Of a stretch of DNA of 7,452 nt, positions 6,396 through 7,452 are shown piece by piece. The notes under the pieces were generated by a model. The model did not search any database and was not told the origin of the DNA. It was given only the letters and a program-made list of their open reading frames with translations. The stretch is from Gammaproteobacteria bacterium (GTDB lineage: Bacteria > Pseudomonadota > Gammaproteobacteria > Xanthomonadales > Xanthomonadaceae). Numbering within the stretch: position 1 is the first letter of the stretch; each line of letters begins with the position of its first letter. The stretch covers positions 1 to 7,452 of the forward strand of contig JAUIJO010000158.1 in assembly GCA_030431185.1 (NCBI GenBank), read 5' to 3'. The position numbers and the translations under genes are program-made.

Positions 6396-6881
6396 ATGTT
6401 CGCCGCAACCCCCCTTACCGGCAACAAGCCGGAGCAGTACGCCCAGTTGGCCGAGCAGGCACGTGGCCTGCTGCATGGCGAACGCGATCGCGTCGCCAAT
6501 GCCGCCAACCTGTCGGCGCTCATCTACCACTCCCTGCCCGACCTCAACTGGGTGGGTTTCTATTTCTACGACGGCATCGAACTCGTGGTCGGCCCTTTCC
6601 AGGGCCTGCCCGCCTGCGTGCGCATCCCGCTCGGCAAGGGCGTGTGCGGCGCCGCGGCGGCCACGCGGCTCACCCAGCGCATCAGCGACGTGGACGCGTT
6701 CCCCGGCCACATCGCCTGCGACGCCGCCTCGCGTGCCGAACTCGTGGTGCCGCTGCAGGACGCGGAAGGCCGGCTGGTCGGCGTGCTCGACCTCGACAGC
6801 CCCAGCGTGGGCCGCTTCGACGCCGACGACCAGGCCGGGCTGGAAGCGCTCGCCCGCCTCTACCAGGAGTCGCTGGCATGA
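6396..6881 (+). CDS. msrC: Free methionine-(R)-sulfoxide reductase (GAF-domain fRMsr)
   Basis: A 161-residue, single GAF-domain enzyme that reduces free (not protein-bound) L-methionine-(R)-sulfoxide to methionine, normally with thioredoxin as donor, in the cytoplasm. The family signature is complete: LNWVGFYFYDG (50-60), GPFQGLPACVRI (66-77), GKGVCGAA (80-87), DVDAFPGHIACDAASRAELVVPL (98 onward), and the closing GVLDLDSPSVGRFDADD. The three conserved cysteines are C74, C84 and C108, spaced exactly as C84, C94 and C118 of E. coli MsrC (YebR); by that match C108 is the likely catalytic residue. The length is normal for the family. It is first of a two-gene unit: its TGA overlaps the ATG of the TfoX-like gene. 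The start at 6396 fits family length; no ribosome site precedes it, consistent with a leaderless transcript. Confidence 0.96.
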   Translation: MFAATPLTGNKPEQYAQLAEQARGLLHGERDRVANAANLSALIYHSLPDLNWVGFYFYDGIELVVGPFQGLPACVRIPLGKGVCGAAAATRLTQRISDVDAFPGHIACDAASRAELVVPLQDAEGRLVGVLDLDSPSVGRFDADDQAGLEALARLYQESLA

Positions 6882-7240
6882 CCCTGCCGAAGCTTCGCAA
6901 CATTGGTCCCAAGAGCGCCGCCTGGCTGAAGCAGGTGGGCCTGCACAGCCTGGAGGACCTGCAGGCCGCGGGCCCGGTCGAGGCCTACATGCGGATCAAG
7001 CGCGCGGGCTTCAAGCCGACGATGAACCTGCTCTACGCCATCGAAGGCGCGCTCTGCGATTGCCATTGGCAGGACGTGCCCGATGCGCGTCGCCAGCAAC
7101 TGGTCGCCGAGGCCGAGGCCGCCATCGAGCAGTTGCCGCCGCCGCGCTACAAGCCGGCGGCCGCCCCGGTGCGCACCACCGTGCTGACGGCCGACACGGT
7201 CGAGCTGCCGCCGGAACCCGGAGACGGTACGGAGCGGTGA
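6878..7240 (+). CDS. Stand-alone TfoX/Sxy C-terminal-domain protein
   Basis: A 120-residue protein whose first 85 or so residues match the TfoX C-terminal domain (TfoX_C), a small helical domain with a helix-hairpin-helix-like opening: LRNIGPKSAAWLKQVGLHSLEDLQAAGPVEAYMRIK, then NLLYAIEGALCDCHW. Full TfoX/Sxy, the competence and CRP-S co-regulator of E. coli, Haemophilus and Vibrio, also has an N-terminal domain that is absent here, so a role in competence should not be assumed. The tail (about 87-120) is Pro-rich and probably disordered. ATG at 6878 overlaps the reductase stop as ATGA, with AGGAG at 6865-6869 and an eight-base spacer, so translation is coupled to the reductase. The biochemical function is unknown; DNA or protein binding is plausible from the fold. 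Confidence 0.9.
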   Translation: MTLPKLRNIGPKSAAWLKQVGLHSLEDLQAAGPVEAYMRIKRAGFKPTMNLLYAIEGALCDCHWQDVPDARRQQLVAEAEAAIEQLPPPRYKPAAAPVRTTVLTADTVELPPEPGDGTER

Positions 7241-7305
7241 GGAGCACGCGCGGGACCGGCACGCGCCGCGATCCCTCCCGTGTCGGATCTACCCCCGCGA
7301 CCCGC

Positions 7306-7330
7306 TCGACCCCTCGACCCCTCGAACCCC
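7306..7330 (+). repeat. Short tandem repeat of TCGACCCC
   Basis: Three consecutive units: TCGACCCC (7306-7313), TCGACCCC (7314-7321) and TCGAACCCC (7322-7330). It lies just upstream of the riboswitch promoter, where a -35 region would be, and could vary in copy number between strains. No function is evident. Confidence 0.5.
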
Positions 7331-7341
7331 GCGCCATGGCG

Positions 7342-7347
7342 TACACT
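7342..7347 (+). promoter_or_regulatory. Candidate -10 box for the riboswitch transcript
   Basis: TACACT, preceded by G in GTACACT, lies six to seven bases before the first bases that fit the riboswitch aptamer, as expected for a promoter starting transcription near 7354. No clear -35 is visible at the usual 16-18 base spacing. Confidence 0.4.
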
Positions 7348-7353
7348 GCGTGC

Positions 7354-7452
7354 GCTTCGAGGTGACCCGGCCAGGCTTCGCGCCACGGGTTGAAACGGGA
7401 AGCCGGTGACCTGCGCCCCGCGCAGCAGTCCGGCACTGCCCCCGCAACGGTA
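7354..7452 (+). promoter_or_regulatory. Cobalamin (adenosylcobalamin-type) riboswitch, cut by the window edge
   Basis: A cis-acting RNA leader that binds coenzyme B12 and usually turns down B12 uptake or synthesis genes. Conserved pieces appear in order: CTTCGAGGTGACCCGG at the 5' side (7355-7370); GAAACGGGAAGCCGGTG (7392-7408), the classic GAA..GGGAA..CCGGTG core; a peripheral hairpin CTGCGC (7411-7416) with GCGCAG (7420-7425); CAGTCCGGCACTGCCCC then CGCAACGGTA at the end (7443-7452). GCCGG (7402-7406) can pair with CCGGC (7430-7434), as in the known fold. The B12-box end of the aptamer, the expression platform and the controlled gene lie beyond the window; a TonB-dependent B12 receptor or a cobalamin synthesis gene is the usual target. 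Confidence 0.93.

Noticed and set aside
6359..6523. A longer bioD start, at 6397 or 6523
   Set aside because: The extra residues resemble no BioD protein and would overlap the divergent reductase gene. MNPNGIFVTGTDTG at 6358 fits the family exactly.
5702..7240. A 512-codon plus-strand frame ending with the TfoX-like sequence, which might suggest a fusion
   Set aside because: Only its last 120 codons, from 6878, are real. The upstream part is antisense to bioD and out of frame with the reductase, which is itself complete.
7248..7266. GCGCG/CGCGC hairpin after the TfoX-like gene considered as a terminator
   Set aside because: The stem is only five bases, in very GC-rich DNA, and no T-run follows.

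Overview
The window joins two very different kinds of DNA. Bases 1 to about 639 are AT-richer than the rest and encode the N-terminal part of a serine/threonine kinase-like protein. Its wording (an LVGxxLGxYxL opening, the KAxQPSLxRDVAI strand, the SALDYAHSQGxxH catalytic-loop approach) resembles Chloroflexota kinases. From about base 640 to the end the DNA is strongly GC-rich, with the gene content and intergenic style of a Xanthomonadaceae gammaproteobacterium (Lysobacter/Luteimonas/Stenotrophomonas relatives). That taxonomic reading is inference from sequence style. The seam lies in a G-rich heptamer repeat (GGGGATT) that interrupts the kinase inside its activation segment. It is either an assembly chimera or a real insertion, and the first is more likely.

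Layout: 1-146 AT-rich leader; 147-677 (+) truncated kinase-like ORF, degenerate at nearly every catalytic position; 640-672 G-rich repeat; 673-947 gene-free, GC-rich stretch with several inverted repeats; 948-974 terminator; 1000-4152 (-) AcrB-type RND efflux pump; 4161-5423 (-) its AcrA-type lipoprotein adaptor; 5522-5547 a promoter overlapped by an operator-like inverted repeat; 5666-6358 (-) bioD; 6396-6881 (+) free methionine-(R)-sulfoxide reductase; 6878-7240 (+) a stand-alone TfoX C-terminal-domain protein; about 7354 to the window edge, the 5' part of a cobalamin riboswitch whose target gene lies outside.

How the genes relate: adaptor and pump form a two-gene operon on the minus strand (8-base gap) that should dock a TolC-type outer-membrane channel encoded elsewhere. 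A local repressor would be expected to bind the operator over its -10 box, but no regulator gene is present. bioD starts divergently from the reductase/TfoX pair, whose reading frames overlap by four bases (ATGA) and are probably translationally coupled. I see no undescribed multi-gene system here. The most unusual items are the seam with its pseudokinase, the operator/promoter arrangement, and the coupling of a TfoX-C protein to a methionine sulfoxide reductase.
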